In this document: positions 1 through 8,491 of the stretch, in pieces
Layout: the number at the start of each line of letters is the position of its first letter
Numbering within the stretch: position 1 is the stretch's first letter
Assembly: GCF_008364825.1 (NCBI RefSeq)
Contig: NZ_VTTO01000006.1
Location: forward strand, 124,001 to 188,000
Source of the DNA: Azospirillum sp. B21
GTDB lineage: Bacteria > Pseudomonadota > Alphaproteobacteria > Azospirillales > Azospirillaceae
Length of the DNA stretch: 64,000 nt
Reading direction: 5' to 3'
Notes under the pieces: model-generated
Told to the model about the DNA's origin: nothing
Seen by the model: the letters and a program-made list of their open reading frames with translations, nothing else
Database searches by the model: none
Made by a program: the position numbers and the translations under genes

Positions 1-47
1 GACGGCAGCGGCTGGCTGGTCTGGGAGGAGAAGCTGGCGGAGGTCAT
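1..47 (-). CDS. Start of a phage head gene, probably decoration protein (partial)
   Basis: Only the first 15 codons are inside the window (MTSASFSSQTSQPLP). The ATG at 47-45 overlaps the TGA of the upstream scaffold-like gene, so the two are translationally coupled. In lambda-type head operons the gene after the protease/scaffold is usually the small decoration protein D, followed by the major capsid protein. The call rests on position alone; the visible residues carry no motif. Confidence 0.45.
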   Translation of the reverse strand, partial: MTSASFSSQTSQPLP

Positions 48-598
48 CACTTGCCGTCCTTCTTCGGAATGAGACCGACGGCGGCCATGCTCGACAGCAC
101 CGCGGCGGCGGCCTTTTCGTCGTCGCTCATGGTGCCGGTGTCGGTGGAGGCGCCAACGGTCGGGTTGGGGTGGGCGTCCATGGCGGCGAGCGCCAGCGGG
201 TTGCCGGTGGGGGTGGAGGCGCCGGGCGCGGTGGCGCCGATGGGTGCTGCCTCCAGCGCGGCGCAGGCCTGCTCCACCGTCAGGTCGGTGTTGAAGGCCA
301 GATGCGCGGCGAGCTGGACGCGGCCGGCAGCGGCCGGCGCTGCGAAGATGGCGGCGCAGCGCTCGCGCTCGCTCGGCGCGGCGGCCTGCTGGCTGCCGGC
401 GTTCTTGTCGCCATCCTCGCCGGTGGCGGCCGCGTCGCCTTCCTCGCCGTCCTTCGGCTTGTCCTTGCCCTTGTCCTTCTGGTCGGCATCGTCGCCGGTG
501 CCGGCCTTGGGCGTGGTGTCGGTGCCCGCCTGGGTCTCCCCTTCCGCGGCCTTGGAGCGGCCGAAGGGGTTCAGGTGAGCGAAGCTGAACGTCTTCAC
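47..598 (-). CDS. Phage capsid scaffold-like protein, protease-associated
   Basis: A 183-aa protein starting at GTG 598, which overlaps the TGA of the S49 protease gene and has GAGGG eight bases upstream. Residues 12-75 are low complexity and rich in Ala, Gly, Asp, Glu and Lys. The middle has a short alpha-helical segment (ERCAAIFAAPAAAGR...LAAHLAF) that recurs in the tails of prophage S49/ClpP proteases. Lambda encodes its scaffold Nu3 as the 3' part of protease gene C; here the equivalent appears to be a separate coupled gene. A charged, disordered protein between protease and capsid genes fits a scaffold consumed during prohead assembly. The role is inferred from order and composition. Confidence 0.6.
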   Translation of the reverse strand: MKTFSFAHLNPFGRSKAAEGETQAGTDTTPKAGTGDDADQKDKGKDKPKDGEEGDAAATGEDGDKNAGSQQAAAPSERERCAAIFAAPAAAGRVQLAAHLAFNTDLTVEQACAALEAAPIGATAPGASTPTGNPLALAAMDAHPNPTVGASTDTGTMSDDEKAAAAVLSSMAAVGLIPKKDGK

Positions 599-1443
599 TG
601 GTTTTCCCTCACATGATCCACCAGAGCCGCAAAGGCCTGGTCGGGTGGCAGGACCGCATCGGCCAGCCGAAGGCGCACGGCCTCGGCGGTGCCGACCGGC
701 CCCTCAAAGCAGCGGGCCTCTGTGGCAAGGACCGCCGCCACGTCGATCCCGCGGGCGCGGGCGACGGTTTCGGCAAAGAGCTGGCGCAGCGCGTCGACCT
801 GCCCCTGCCAGTCGGCGCGCACCGCCTCGGGCAGCGCGGCATAGGGGTGGCCGTCGGTCTTGTGGGCGCCGGACTGGATGATGGTCGGCTTCAGTCCGGC
901 CTCCTCCAACATGCGGGAATAGTCCCAGTGCATCAGCCAGACGCCGATCGAACCCACGCCACCGGTGCGCGGCACCGCGATGCTGTCGGCCGCGCAGGCG
1001 ATGGCGTAGGCGGCGGAGTAGGCCTCTTCGCTGCAGATGGCCCCCACCGGCTTGCCCGCGGCCTTCTTGGTGGCGACGATCCAGTCCACCAGGTCGAAAC
1101 AGCCCTGGGCGATGCCGCCGCCGCTGTCGATGTCGAGGCAGACGGCGCGGACGTCCGGATCGGCGAAGGCATGCGCCAGCTGGAACCGCAGCCCGTCGTA
1201 GCCGGTGACCCAGCTGCTGCCGATGTAGCCCAGCTTCGGCACCAGCAGCCCGGCCACCGAAACCACCGCCACACCCTGGTCCACCTCGTAGGGCCGGCGC
1301 GTGCCGTTGACCTCGCCCAGCCGGTAGCAGCCGGCCGGCAGCTCCCCGCCGGCGCGGCTCGCCTCGGTCAGCTGCACCATGCGGGCAGCCGCCGTCTCGG
1401 CCCAGGCTGGGGACACCAGCACGGGCTGCATCGTCTTCAGCAT
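595..1443 (-). CDS. Prophage S49 (SppA/protein C-like) head maturation protease
   Basis: 282 aa, with start ATG 1443 preceded by GGAG. The ClpP/crotonase fold is visible: a DIDSGGG oxyanion loop near residues 104-110, the likely nucleophile Ser143 in AYSAAY, and the general base Lys195 in SGAHKTDG, the Ser-Lys dyad of the S49 family. There is no signal peptide or membrane segment, so it is cytoplasmic like lambda protein C. It would cleave scaffold, and possibly portal, inside the prohead. It lies 15 bp after the portal gene and overlaps the scaffold-like gene, matching the lambda head order. Confidence 0.9.
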   Translation of the reverse strand: MLKTMQPVLVSPAWAETAAARMVQLTEASRAGGELPAGCYRLGEVNGTRRPYEVDQGVAVVSVAGLLVPKLGYIGSSWVTGYDGLRFQLAHAFADPDVRAVCLDIDSGGGIAQGCFDLVDWIVATKKAAGKPVGAICSEEAYSAAYAIACAADSIAVPRTGGVGSIGVWLMHWDYSRMLEEAGLKPTIIQSGAHKTDGHPYAALPEAVRADWQGQVDALRQLFAETVARARGIDVAAVLATEARCFEGPVGTAEAVRLRLADAVLPPDQAFAALVDHVRENQ

Positions 1444-1458
1444 GTCGGGGGGACTCCG

Positions 1459-3054
1459 TCAGGCGCCGGCCGCTTCCGGCTCGGGCTGGTCAGGGGTGGG
1501 CATGAAGTTGACCTCGGGCAGGGTCAGCCCGCGCGCCTTCAGCGCCTCCTGCTCCAGCGCGATCTGGTCCAGCAGGTCGTCGAGGTCGCGGCCCTGGTCG
1601 AGGGCCTCGTCGCGCAGGGTGGAGATGCCGAGCCGCACCCGCATCGCCGCGGCGGTGATTTCCTTCACCGGGTCCACCCAGCCGCGCGCCGGCCCGCGCC
1701 ACACCCCGCGCAGCCACGCCTGCCGCCGCGCCCGGCTTTCCGAGAAGCCCGGCAGGTCGATGTAGCCGCGCCACACCGCCTCCTCCAGCACCAGGTCGAG
1801 CGTCGGCCGGCACCAGGTCAGGGTCTTGTGCATGCGCAGGAACAGCACGAAGCGCCAGCCCTCCAGCAGCGACGCGCGGGCGCTGGAGTAGTTGGTCTTG
1901 GAGAAGTCGCGCATGAACGTCTCGTAGGTCATGCCGATGCCGGTGGCGATCAGCCGGCTCACCGTGGTGACGAACCCGTCCATGCCGGCGCTGGGGCGGT
2001 TGGACGAGTAGCCCTTCAGCGTCTCGCCCGGCAGCAGCCGCGGGATGGCGCCGCCCGGGCCGATGCCGAGCTGCACCGACGGCTGGGCGTTGCGCATGTC
2101 CATGTAGCTGTTGGCGTCGCCGAACAGGTCCAGCAGCGTCTGCCCGTCGGCCGGGCTTTCCAGCACCGCGGCGATCACCGCGTTGACCACCGCCGCCTGC
2201 AGCTCGGCCCGCTGGAAGCGGGCGCGCTGCTTCAGCTCGGTCATCACCGGGGCGAACACGGAGACGCCGCGGTGCTGGCCCGGGCGCTTCTGGTCGAAGG
2301 AGTGGATCACCACCCGCCGCCCGCCCGGCCCGCGCAGCGGCACCCGCTGCCAGTCGGCCGCGGCCATCGCCCAGGGCATGAACAGGTCGCCCGGATGGTT
2401 GGAGCGGATATGGTAGGCGATGGGTGCACCATACCCGTCAATCTCGACACCGTCGCGCAGGCGCGGATCGCCAATGCGGTCCTGCGGGTTGGACAGGCGG
2501 TCCGCCTCAACTGTCTGCATGACGGTGGCGAAGCGGCTGCCCAGCCGGCGCTGCCGCTCCGGCAGCCACAGCGCCAGCTGCAGGCTTTCGCCGGCGACGA
2601 GGTCGGACTGCACCGACTGGCGCAGCATCGAGCCGAAGGGCAGCTGGCCGGTGACGTCGCAGGCGTCGCGGTCCTCGCTCCACTCGTGCCAGATGGACTC
2701 GATCCGCCGGGCGGCGTCCTGCGCCTGGTCACGGGTGATGCCGAGCGCCCGGTAATCCGGCATGGACTGGAAATCCAGGCCGAAGCCGATGGCACTGTCC
2801 TTCAGCGACTGGACGGCACCGGAAACCAGGGCGTCGTTGCGCTCCAGGTCACGGGCACGGGCGACGATGGTCTGGCGGTCGCCGTCGAGGTCGGCATCGG
2901 GCGAACCCGCCGCCGGCGTCCAGTCGCGCAGCTCGGGCGCGTTGCCCGATCCGGCGAGAAAGGCGCCCATGGCCGCCTGTGCCCGGGCGCGGCGGATCTC
3001 GGCCTGGGTGATCGGCCGGCCGTGCTGGTCGAGGATGACGGGAGCGGTGGCCAT
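1459..3054 (-). CDS. Phage portal protein, lambda gpB family
   Basis: 531 aa. The start is ATG 3054, whose ATGA overlaps the gpW stop; the open frame upstream only shadows gpW. The N-terminus names an ILDQ..RPITQAEI stretch. The core has the family-typical run of polar helices, with a region near the middle (RYHIRSNHPG...) followed by an MTYETFMRDFSKTNYSSARA segment that is strongly characteristic of lambda-type portals. The protein forms the dodecameric ring at one head vertex through which DNA enters and to which the tail joins. Length matches the family (about 500-550 aa). It sits between gpW and the protease. Confidence 0.93.
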   Translation of the reverse strand: MATAPVILDQHGRPITQAEIRRARAQAAMGAFLAGSGNAPELRDWTPAAGSPDADLDGDRQTIVARARDLERNDALVSGAVQSLKDSAIGFGLDFQSMPDYRALGITRDQAQDAARRIESIWHEWSEDRDACDVTGQLPFGSMLRQSVQSDLVAGESLQLALWLPERQRRLGSRFATVMQTVEADRLSNPQDRIGDPRLRDGVEIDGYGAPIAYHIRSNHPGDLFMPWAMAAADWQRVPLRGPGGRRVVIHSFDQKRPGQHRGVSVFAPVMTELKQRARFQRAELQAAVVNAVIAAVLESPADGQTLLDLFGDANSYMDMRNAQPSVQLGIGPGGAIPRLLPGETLKGYSSNRPSAGMDGFVTTVSRLIATGIGMTYETFMRDFSKTNYSSARASLLEGWRFVLFLRMHKTLTWCRPTLDLVLEEAVWRGYIDLPGFSESRARRQAWLRGVWRGPARGWVDPVKEITAAAMRVRLGISTLRDEALDQGRDLDDLLDQIALEQEALKARGLTLPEVNFMPTPDQPEPEAAGA

Positions 3055-3287
3055 CAGCCGATCATCCGGACATAGGGTGACACCGCCGGACCGCGCCGGC
3101 CCTTGGCCGCGGCGATCTGGCGCTCCAGCGAGGCGATGTAGCTGGCCAGCTGGGTGGCGTTGGCCGGGGCGTATTCGACCACGCGGTCGCCGAAGCGCAC
3201 GCTGACCTTCTGCTGGCCGATCCGCAGGGCGTGGTGCGCAGCCCGCGCGTCGGCGAGCCACGCCTCCAGGGTGGTGACGTCGGTCAT
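3054..3287 (-). CDS. Head-tail joining protein, gpW family
   Basis: 77 aa, close to the 68 aa of lambda gpW. It is a short alpha/beta protein with a helix at the N-terminus, a strand pair (KVSVRFGDRVVEYAPAN) and a C-terminal helix (TQLASYIASLERQI), the gpW pattern. gpW enters the portal after packaging and is needed for head completion. Start and stop both overlap the neighbouring terminase and portal genes by four bases, so the three are translated as a coupled set. Confidence 0.9.
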   Translation of the reverse strand: MTDVTTLEAWLADARAAHHALRIGQQKVSVRFGDRVVEYAPANATQLASYIASLERQIAAAKGRRGPAVSPYVRMIG

Positions 3288-5368
3288 AGGTAGAGTTCCC
3301 CTTTGTCGGTCGAGGGCGGCGGCGCCGGCGCCACCGGTTGGACGGCTGCGGCCGGCCGGCTCAGCCGGCGTGCCCGCTCCACCGCAGCGGCGATGGCGTC
3401 GGCCGGAGTCGATTCCGTCACGGTCTCGCCGGCCGTATTGCCGGCTTCAACCGGTGCCGCCTCGATGTCGGCCTCGCCCAGCTTCACGTATTTGCCGGAC
3501 AGGGCCTGCAGGCCGCACACCGCGGCGTAGGCATAGACGAAGCACACCCCGACCTCATGGGCCTCGACCGGCTTCACCCACACCGTGTATTGCTTCCCGC
3601 GCGGAACGATCAGCTTCTCGCGGGTCAGCTGGGCGAAGAACTCCTCGTCCAACTCGCGGGCGCCGTCGATCGGCGCCTGCGGGAAATGCACATGGCGCGG
3701 CCCGGGCTTGTCCACCGCCAGGCTGCCATAGGCCCAGTCACGCGCGGCGTTGCCGCCGATCATGTACCAGACATGGCCCAGCTTGCTGGACGGCTTGCGC
3801 GGCCACACCTTGCCCCGCTGGCCCCGGCTTTCCGACCGGCCCTTGATCGCCCACACCCGCCGGGAGCGGCGCTTGTTGGCGAAGGCATAGACCTCTTGCG
3901 TGTGATGGCCGCCGCTGTCGATGCAGGTGGCCCGCACGTCCAGCGTGGTGCCGTCCGGCTTGCGGAAGCGGCGCAGCAGCACGCCATCGTCCAGCGCCGC
4001 CCACACCTCGCCCTTGGCCGGATCGCCCGGCAGGACGAAATGCCCGATCAGCCAGACCTCCAGCCCGCGGCCCCAGCCATAGACGGAGGCCTCCAGGCGC
4101 GGGTTCACCTTGCCGGACTGGACGTCCACCCCAACGGTGATGAACTCGACACCCGCCGGCACCTCGGCCGGGTACGGCTCCATGCGGTCGATGAAGCTGC
4201 TGCTCTTGACCTCCTGCCCGTAGGTCGCCCGGTAGGGGCGGCCCAGCCGCAGGTTCATGAAGGGCTGCACCAGGCTGGCCGGATCGTCCTGCGCCTCCAG
4301 CCATTCCTGAACGATCACCGGCCAGGCGGCGTTGGGGTTGAGCGACATGCCGGTCCACAGGTGCATGCCGACATGGCCGGGCACCTTGGCCTTGGCGGTC
4401 GGGCGCCATTCGCCGTTGGCGTCCATCCACGCCTTGTGGCGCTCTTCGATGATGCAGCCGCAGGTGCCGACGTACCACACCCGCTCCAGATTGCCCTCGG
4501 CGTCCAGGCTCCATTTCAGCCCGTGCGGCACGTCCGGCCCGCCCCAATCCAGATACTGCCAGCCGTCGAGGTGGCCAGCGGCGTCGGAGCATTGCGGGCA
4601 GGGTACGAAATAGCGCCGCTGGTCGGACGCGAGCCACAGCTTCCACACCCGGCTGGTTTCGAACAGCAGCGGGGTGGAGCCTCTGACCTGCTTGCGGTTC
4701 CAGAAGGTTTCACCGCGGGTCCAGAACAGCTTCAGCTTGTCGCCCTGGGTCTTGGCCCCGGGCGTCCAGCCGTCGCCGTCGATTTCGTCGGCGAACAGGA
4801 AACGGGCCGAGTAGCGGCGGAAGGCATCGTCCGACGCGGCGCCCACCACGCGCACGCTGGCGCCGTTGCTCAGCTGGTAGAAGGTGGCGTTGTCCTGCTT
4901 CTCCCCCTTGCGGGTCGGCCGCATCAGCGGCTTCAGCACCGGCGTGTCGCGCAGCATCGGGGCGATTTCGCCGCTGCCGAAGTCTTCCGCATCCGGGATC
5001 GTCGGCTGGGCGATGGCGCACAGCGTCGGGTCCTGGTGGAGGTGGTAGGCCACCGCCAGCGTGGCGCAGCGGGTGTAACCGACGCGCGCCGCCTTCAGCA
5101 CCGTCAGCAGCGGCACGGTCGGGTCGCACATCAGGTCCACCAGCCCGCGCTGGTAGCCGTAGAGCGTCACCTTGCCATGCTCGGCCCCGGTGCCCTTCGG
5201 GATCCAGCCGAAGCGCTCGGCCCAGACGGAGCCGCTCATGCGCTCCTGGAACTTCAGGCTGCCGTCGAACAGGGCCAGCAGCGCCGTGCGCAGCTCGCCC
5301 CGTCCGGTCCGGTAGTCGCTGTGACGGTGGGCGCTGACGCGCGCCGCCGCCTCAAGCCCGCGGTTCAT
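3284..5368 (-). CDS. Phage terminase large subunit, lambda gpA type
   Basis: 694 aa, near the 641 aa of lambda gpA. The ATPase domain shows a Walker A variant at residues 92-100 (KAARVGYTR) and a Walker B at 189-198 (RFLFADEIDG). A Cys-rich insert (CPQC, CGC) lies near 255-305, followed by the C-terminal nuclease beginning at the VGVDVQ strand. The motor cuts concatemeric DNA and pumps it through the portal. The start ATG 5368 is preceded by AGGACG and overlaps the small subunit gene by 17 bases. It belongs to the family that makes cohesive (cos) ends. Confidence 0.95.
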   Translation of the reverse strand: MNRGLEAAARVSAHRHSDYRTGRGELRTALLALFDGSLKFQERMSGSVWAERFGWIPKGTGAEHGKVTLYGYQRGLVDLMCDPTVPLLTVLKAARVGYTRCATLAVAYHLHQDPTLCAIAQPTIPDAEDFGSGEIAPMLRDTPVLKPLMRPTRKGEKQDNATFYQLSNGASVRVVGAASDDAFRRYSARFLFADEIDGDGWTPGAKTQGDKLKLFWTRGETFWNRKQVRGSTPLLFETSRVWKLWLASDQRRYFVPCPQCSDAAGHLDGWQYLDWGGPDVPHGLKWSLDAEGNLERVWYVGTCGCIIEERHKAWMDANGEWRPTAKAKVPGHVGMHLWTGMSLNPNAAWPVIVQEWLEAQDDPASLVQPFMNLRLGRPYRATYGQEVKSSSFIDRMEPYPAEVPAGVEFITVGVDVQSGKVNPRLEASVYGWGRGLEVWLIGHFVLPGDPAKGEVWAALDDGVLLRRFRKPDGTTLDVRATCIDSGGHHTQEVYAFANKRRSRRVWAIKGRSESRGQRGKVWPRKPSSKLGHVWYMIGGNAARDWAYGSLAVDKPGPRHVHFPQAPIDGARELDEEFFAQLTREKLIVPRGKQYTVWVKPVEAHEVGVCFVYAYAAVCGLQALSGKYVKLGEADIEAAPVEAGNTAGETVTESTPADAIAAAVERARRLSRPAAAVQPVAPAPPPSTDKGELYL

Positions 5369-5894
5369 CGTCCTGCCCGATGGCCAAGCCGGCGCCCCAT
5401 GCCTTGACCAGCTCGTCGCGGGCGGCGTCGAAGGCTTGGTTGATTTCCTTCTCGGCCATGGCCTGGATTTCCGGCGCCCCGGTCATCGCCGCGGCGCGGC
5501 CGGCGATCTTGGCCACCGCGTTGGAAAGGCCGGTGCGCAGGCTGATGCAGAAGCCGGCGACGTCGGCCGCGGCCTCGTGGCGGTTCACCACCTCGTTCAG
5601 GGTCTCGTCGGCCTTGATCTCCGCCACCACCGCATCGGCCACCGCCTTGCGGCGCTTGGCCTCGTCGGCGGTGATGACGCCGATCTCGCCCTCGTAGCCG
5701 GCGGCGACGTCGGCCACCGCACGGTCTACCAGCCAGCGGTGAACGTCGGCCGTCTCGAAGGCCCATTCCCGGCCCTTGGCCCCCTTCTCCGCGAAGGGGC
5801 AGCCGTCGCGCACCCACGCGTCGACGGTGGGCAGGCTGACGCCGAACACGTCGGCCAGCTCCGCCCGGTTCACCCGTTGGCCCGGTTTGGACAT
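5352..5894 (-). CDS. Phage terminase small subunit, Nu1-like
   Basis: 180 aa. The start chosen is ATG 5894 because GAGG lies nine bases upstream; an in-frame TTG six bases earlier is less likely. The N-terminus is a winged helix-turn-helix of the Nu1/MerR type (NRAELADVFGVSLPTVDAWVR), followed by a long helical region for oligomerisation and contact with the large subunit. The protein recognises the cos site and recruits the ATPase. It is the first gene of the head module; upstream is another small phage gene in the same direction. Confidence 0.88.
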   Translation of the reverse strand: MSKPGQRVNRAELADVFGVSLPTVDAWVRDGCPFAEKGAKGREWAFETADVHRWLVDRAVADVAAGYEGEIGVITADEAKRRKAVADAVVAEIKADETLNEVVNRHEAAADVAGFCISLRTGLSNAVAKIAGRAAAMTGAPEIQAMAEKEINQAFDAARDELVKAWGAGLAIGQDDEPRA

Positions 5895-5910
5895 AAACAA
5901 AAACCTCGAT

Positions 5911-6189
5911 TCAAAAATTTCTCAGAGGGTGGACCGGTGCGGCCCGAATTACCCTCGCTGGGGGCCCCCCCCGGGAAGGACCCGTCGCCCCCTTGGGCAT
6001 GGGGGTCTGGCCCAGGCGCGCGGTCAGGGTCAGGCCGATCGGCGCCGCCGGCGCGTTCAGCGAGTCCAGGATGCAGGGCTGCAGGCCCTCGACGGCGGGC
6101 GCGACAACCGGCGCGGTGCGCGACTGGATCAGGTCGCGCGGCGTGCGGAAGCCCGCCATCTGGGCGGCCAAGCTCTTGAGGTGCTGCAT
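5911..6189 (-). CDS. Small prophage protein of unknown function
   Basis: 92 aa from ATG 6189, which overlaps the TGA of the upstream gene (TGATG), an arrangement repeated through this operon. It begins MQHLKSLAAQMAGFRTP and becomes Pro/Ala/Arg-rich towards the end. I recognise no domain. It lies directly before the small terminase gene, where phages often have small accessory head or DNA-packaging proteins. Other frames here are open too, so coding is likely but not certain. Confidence 0.5.
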   Translation of the reverse strand: MQHLKSLAAQMAGFRTPRDLIQSRTAPVVAPAVEGLQPCILDSLNAPAAPIGLTLTARLGQTPMPKGATGPSRGGPPARVIRAAPVHPLRNF

Positions 6190-6938
6190 CACTTGCCCCT
6201 TGCTGCAAAGCGTTGGTTGACGGTCCGCACCGCCTCCTCGAGGCGCCGGCCGATGTTGGCCCGCACCGCCCGCTCCACGATGTCGTGGAAGCGGAAGCGC
6301 GGGCGGTAGCTCGGCGCCCGGACGAAGATCACCACCGGCCGGGCGTCGGCGCCGTCGCGCTGGTAGATGCCCGGCGGCAACCCGCCGGCGTTGCCCGGCA
6401 ATGCTGCGAAGTAGCCATTGCGCCGCCGCTTCTTCTTGCTGCGGGCGCTGCCCGTGCGGTTGGCGGTGTATCCCTGCTCCCCGAAGGCCCGGGTCTGCGA
6501 CAGGATGCGCACCACCTCCGACCGCCGCATGTTGCCATAGGCGTCGAGGTTGGCCTCTTCGCCTGGGACGGCGAACATGCCGGCCGGCAGCAGGCCTGCG
6601 GCCCGCAGCTGGCGCTCCATCCGCTTGTCCCGGCGCGGTCCGCCGTCAACGTTGGGCAGCAGGTAGCGCGCCGCCGGCGTGCCCTTGCCCCAATCGTCCT
6701 TGAAGCCCACCCACGCCACCGGGTCCGCCTTGGTGGCGGGGCGGATGAAGGTGGCGTTGATCGTGTAAGGCGTCGGCCGGTCGAAGGTCTCCGGCAGCGC
6801 CCGCTGCACCGCCTGCCGGGCGTCCTGCGCCGTCCTGGTCAGCGCCATCGGAAGCGCGTACCGAGTGAGCTGGTCGCCATACTGGCGGATGGCCGCCTTC
6901 AGCTGCTGAGCAGAGGCCCGGATCCGTGCGTCGGCCAT
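6189..6938 (-). CDS. Prophage structural-type protein of unknown function
   Basis: 249 aa from ATG 6938; a GTG at 7016 would add 26 residues of non-phage character. The sequence has an N-terminal helix (QQLKAAIRQYGDQLTRYALPMALTRTAQDARQAVQRALP), a basic loop (SARSKKKRRRNG) near the middle and a C-terminal helix (FHDIVERAVRANIGRRLEEAVRTVN). This layout resembles phage minor tail or HK97 gp10-like proteins and is often seen in alphaproteobacterial prophages, but it lies upstream of the terminase rather than in the tail block. The function is not established from sequence. Confidence 0.65.
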   Translation of the reverse strand: MADARIRASAQQLKAAIRQYGDQLTRYALPMALTRTAQDARQAVQRALPETFDRPTPYTINATFIRPATKADPVAWVGFKDDWGKGTPAARYLLPNVDGGPRRDKRMERQLRAAGLLPAGMFAVPGEEANLDAYGNMRRSEVVRILSQTRAFGEQGYTANRTGSARSKKKRRRNGYFAALPGNAGGLPPGIYQRDGADARPVVIFVRAPSYRPRFRFHDIVERAVRANIGRRLEEAVRTVNQRFAARGK

Positions 6939-7061
6939 TTCGTTCGCACAACAAATGTGACGGCGATCACTGCCGGCCAGCCTTCGGCAGATGACACTGG
7001 CAACCCGAACCCACACTCATTTAGCCGGCCATTCGACATGCTCAGGACCAGCAGGATCGGG

Positions 7062-7286
7062 ATGTTTCAGAAGCCCCAGCCCGTGGCGATCTGCCTTCAA
7101 TGCGGAACGCCCTACCTCGATTTGGAGCCGATCACCCACGGGTGCCGCGCCCCAAATCGCACCGGTCGATGTGACGGCGAAGTCGTTGCCAGATGGCGCG
7201 ACGAGGATTGGAGCATCTGCCCATCCTGCGACGGTGGCGGCTGTCCGGAATGCCGCGATCTTGGGTGGCTTCCCGTACCGCACTGA
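7062..7286 (+). CDS. Small zinc-ribbon-like protein
   Basis: 74 aa from ATG 7062 (an upstream ATG at 7038 would add eight residues). It carries a CxxC (CLQC) near the start, two single Cys (HGC, GRC), then CPSC and CPEC in the last third, a set able to bind one or two zinc ions. It is the only plus-strand gene in this stretch of leftward phage genes. Small Cys-knuckle proteins of this kind occur in phage early and accessory regions. No partner is visible. The opposite strand is also open here, but only this frame has the paired Cys. Confidence 0.55.
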   Translation: MFQKPQPVAICLQCGTPYLDLEPITHGCRAPNRTGRCDGEVVARWRDEDWSICPSCDGGGCPECRDLGWLPVPH

Positions 7287-7300
7287 CGAACGCGGCACTC

Positions 7301-7564
7301 CTACGGCTTGGGGTCGGCGCCGCGGTCAAAGTGTTCACGCGTGAACACTTTGGACCTGCCACGGAAGCGGTCCCGGAAGTCGAGCGCCAGCAGCACCAGG
7401 CGCCCGACCACCAACGCCACCGTGCCCCAGAAGGCCAGCTCCTGCGCCGGCCCATGTAGGGCATCGAGCCACCAGCCCATGGTGCCGCCGATCGTGACGA
7501 TGACGCCGTCGGTGGCGGTGCGGGCGGTGAGGCCGTGCATCACGTCCTCCAGGTGCATGGTCAT
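7301..7564 (-). CDS. Small membrane protein, holin-like or accessory
   Basis: 87 aa from ATG 7564, overlapping the methyltransferase stop as ATGA. One clear membrane segment spans about residues 43-62 (LAFWGTVALVVGRLVLLALDF), with a possible shorter hydrophobic stretch before it (GVIVTIGGTMGWWL) and a basic tail. Two hydrophobic stretches and small size would suit a holin or a superinfection-exclusion peptide, but no lysozyme gene adjoins it. The last 25 codons contain a 26-bp perfect palindrome, described separately. Confidence 0.6.
   Translation of the reverse strand: MTMHLEDVMHGLTARTATDGVIVTIGGTMGWWLDALHGPAQELAFWGTVALVVGRLVLLALDFRDRFRGRSKVFTREHFDRGADPKP
7327..7352. promoter_or_regulatory. 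26-bp perfect palindrome, parS-like
   Basis: The two 13-base arms (half site CAAAGTGTTCACG) meet with no spacer. The inner 16 bases, TGTTCACGCGTGAACA, resemble the chromosomal parS centromere consensus TGTTTCACGTGAAACA but differ around the centre. It lies inside the coding end of the small membrane protein gene, where it encodes VFTREHF. A ParA remnant occurs in the same prophage at 14.4-15.0 kb. A protein-binding site is likely; partition is inference. Confidence 0.5.
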
Positions 7565-8352
7565 GCCGTCAGTTCCTCGGTGAGGTCAGCCAGCCGCTGC
7601 CAGCCGGCCTCGAAATAGCGCCGGTCGCGCTCGATGCCGATGAAGCGCCGGCCCGTGGTCAGGGCGGCATGGCCGGCCGACGCGCTGCCGAAGAACGGGT
7701 CGAGCACCGTCTCGCCCGGCGGGCAGACGGTGCAGATCAGCTCGGCCAGCAGCCCCACCGGCTTCTCCGTCGGGTGGGCGCCCAGCCGCACCGGCGCATG
7801 GCGCAGCACGTTGGCCACGTTCCGGCGCAGCGGCTCCGTACCCTTGCCCTTGGTGAAGTGGTGGATCAGCTCGTGCTGGTGGCGGAAGTGCGTCCCCATG
7901 CCGAAATAGGTCTTGTCCCACACCAGCAGCCCCACCCGCTTCAGGTCGGCGCTTTCCATGGCGTCGGCCGCATGGCCGCTCAGGAACAGCGATGCCTCAC
8001 CCCCGTCGATGGCATCGGCCAGATGATCGCCCATGCGCCAATCGATGAAGGCCAGCACGTGGCCGCCCGGCTTCAGCACCCGCTGCCACTCCATCGCGCA
8101 ACTGCGCAGCAGATGGAGGAAGCCGCGCGTGCTCAGGCTGTCGGAACCGAACCACCGATCACCGCCCCCCTTGGTCGACCGCGTCATGGTCTTGCCGTAG
8201 GCGGTGCGGCCAGCTTCGCGGGTGGCCCCGCTGGAATAGGGAACGTCGGTCAGCACCAGGCTGACCGAGCTGTCCGGAAGCTCCCGCATCCGTTCGATGC
8301 AGTCGCCCAGCATCAGCGTCGCGGCGCCGATCGTCACGGAGTTGGTAAACAT
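7561..8352 (-). CDS. Prophage DNA adenine/cytosine-N4 methyltransferase
   Basis: 263 aa from ATG 8352, chosen because AGGA lies six bases upstream. Motif IV (TDVPY, a DPPY variant) is near residue 35 and motif I (DPFFGSASAG) follows near the C-terminus, giving the beta-class order of amino-methyltransferases. HPTEKPVGL precedes motif I, as in that class. There is no restriction gene beside it, so it is a solitary phage methyltransferase, which typically protects phage DNA from host restriction or affects regulation. Target sequence cannot be read from the protein. The following membrane protein gene overlaps its stop. Confidence 0.88.
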   Translation of the reverse strand: MFTNSVTIGAATLMLGDCIERMRELPDSSVSLVLTDVPYSSGATREAGRTAYGKTMTRSTKGGGDRWFGSDSLSTRGFLHLLRSCAMEWQRVLKPGGHVLAFIDWRMGDHLADAIDGGEASLFLSGHAADAMESADLKRVGLLVWDKTYFGMGTHFRHQHELIHHFTKGKGTEPLRRNVANVLRHAPVRLGAHPTEKPVGLLAELICTVCPPGETVLDPFFGSASAGHAALTTGRRFIGIERDRRYFEAGWQRLADLTEELTA

Positions 8353-8491
8353 CGCATTCCTGCACTTACTGAGAGTTGAACCGATCACAGGTTAATGACA
8401 AAAAAGCGACCGCATGTAATGTCACGTCGGCCAGCGAGTTACCGTCTCTGGAAACGTTCCGGACCACTCAGAGGCTGGAGGACATCACACA

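Noticed and set aside
613..3075. 820-codon plus-strand open frame across the phage head genes
   Set aside because: It is antisense to the protease and portal genes, is His/Arg/Gly/Ala-biased without domains and has no ribosome site; such frames are a by-product of high GC. The same applies to other long antisense frames, for example 3338-5407 and 31-34 kb on the minus strand.
5870..6208. 112-codon minus-strand frame overlapping the 92-aa gene
   Set aside because: Arg/Pro/Gly-rich shadow frame; the alternative frame has the TGATG coupling to the upstream gene.
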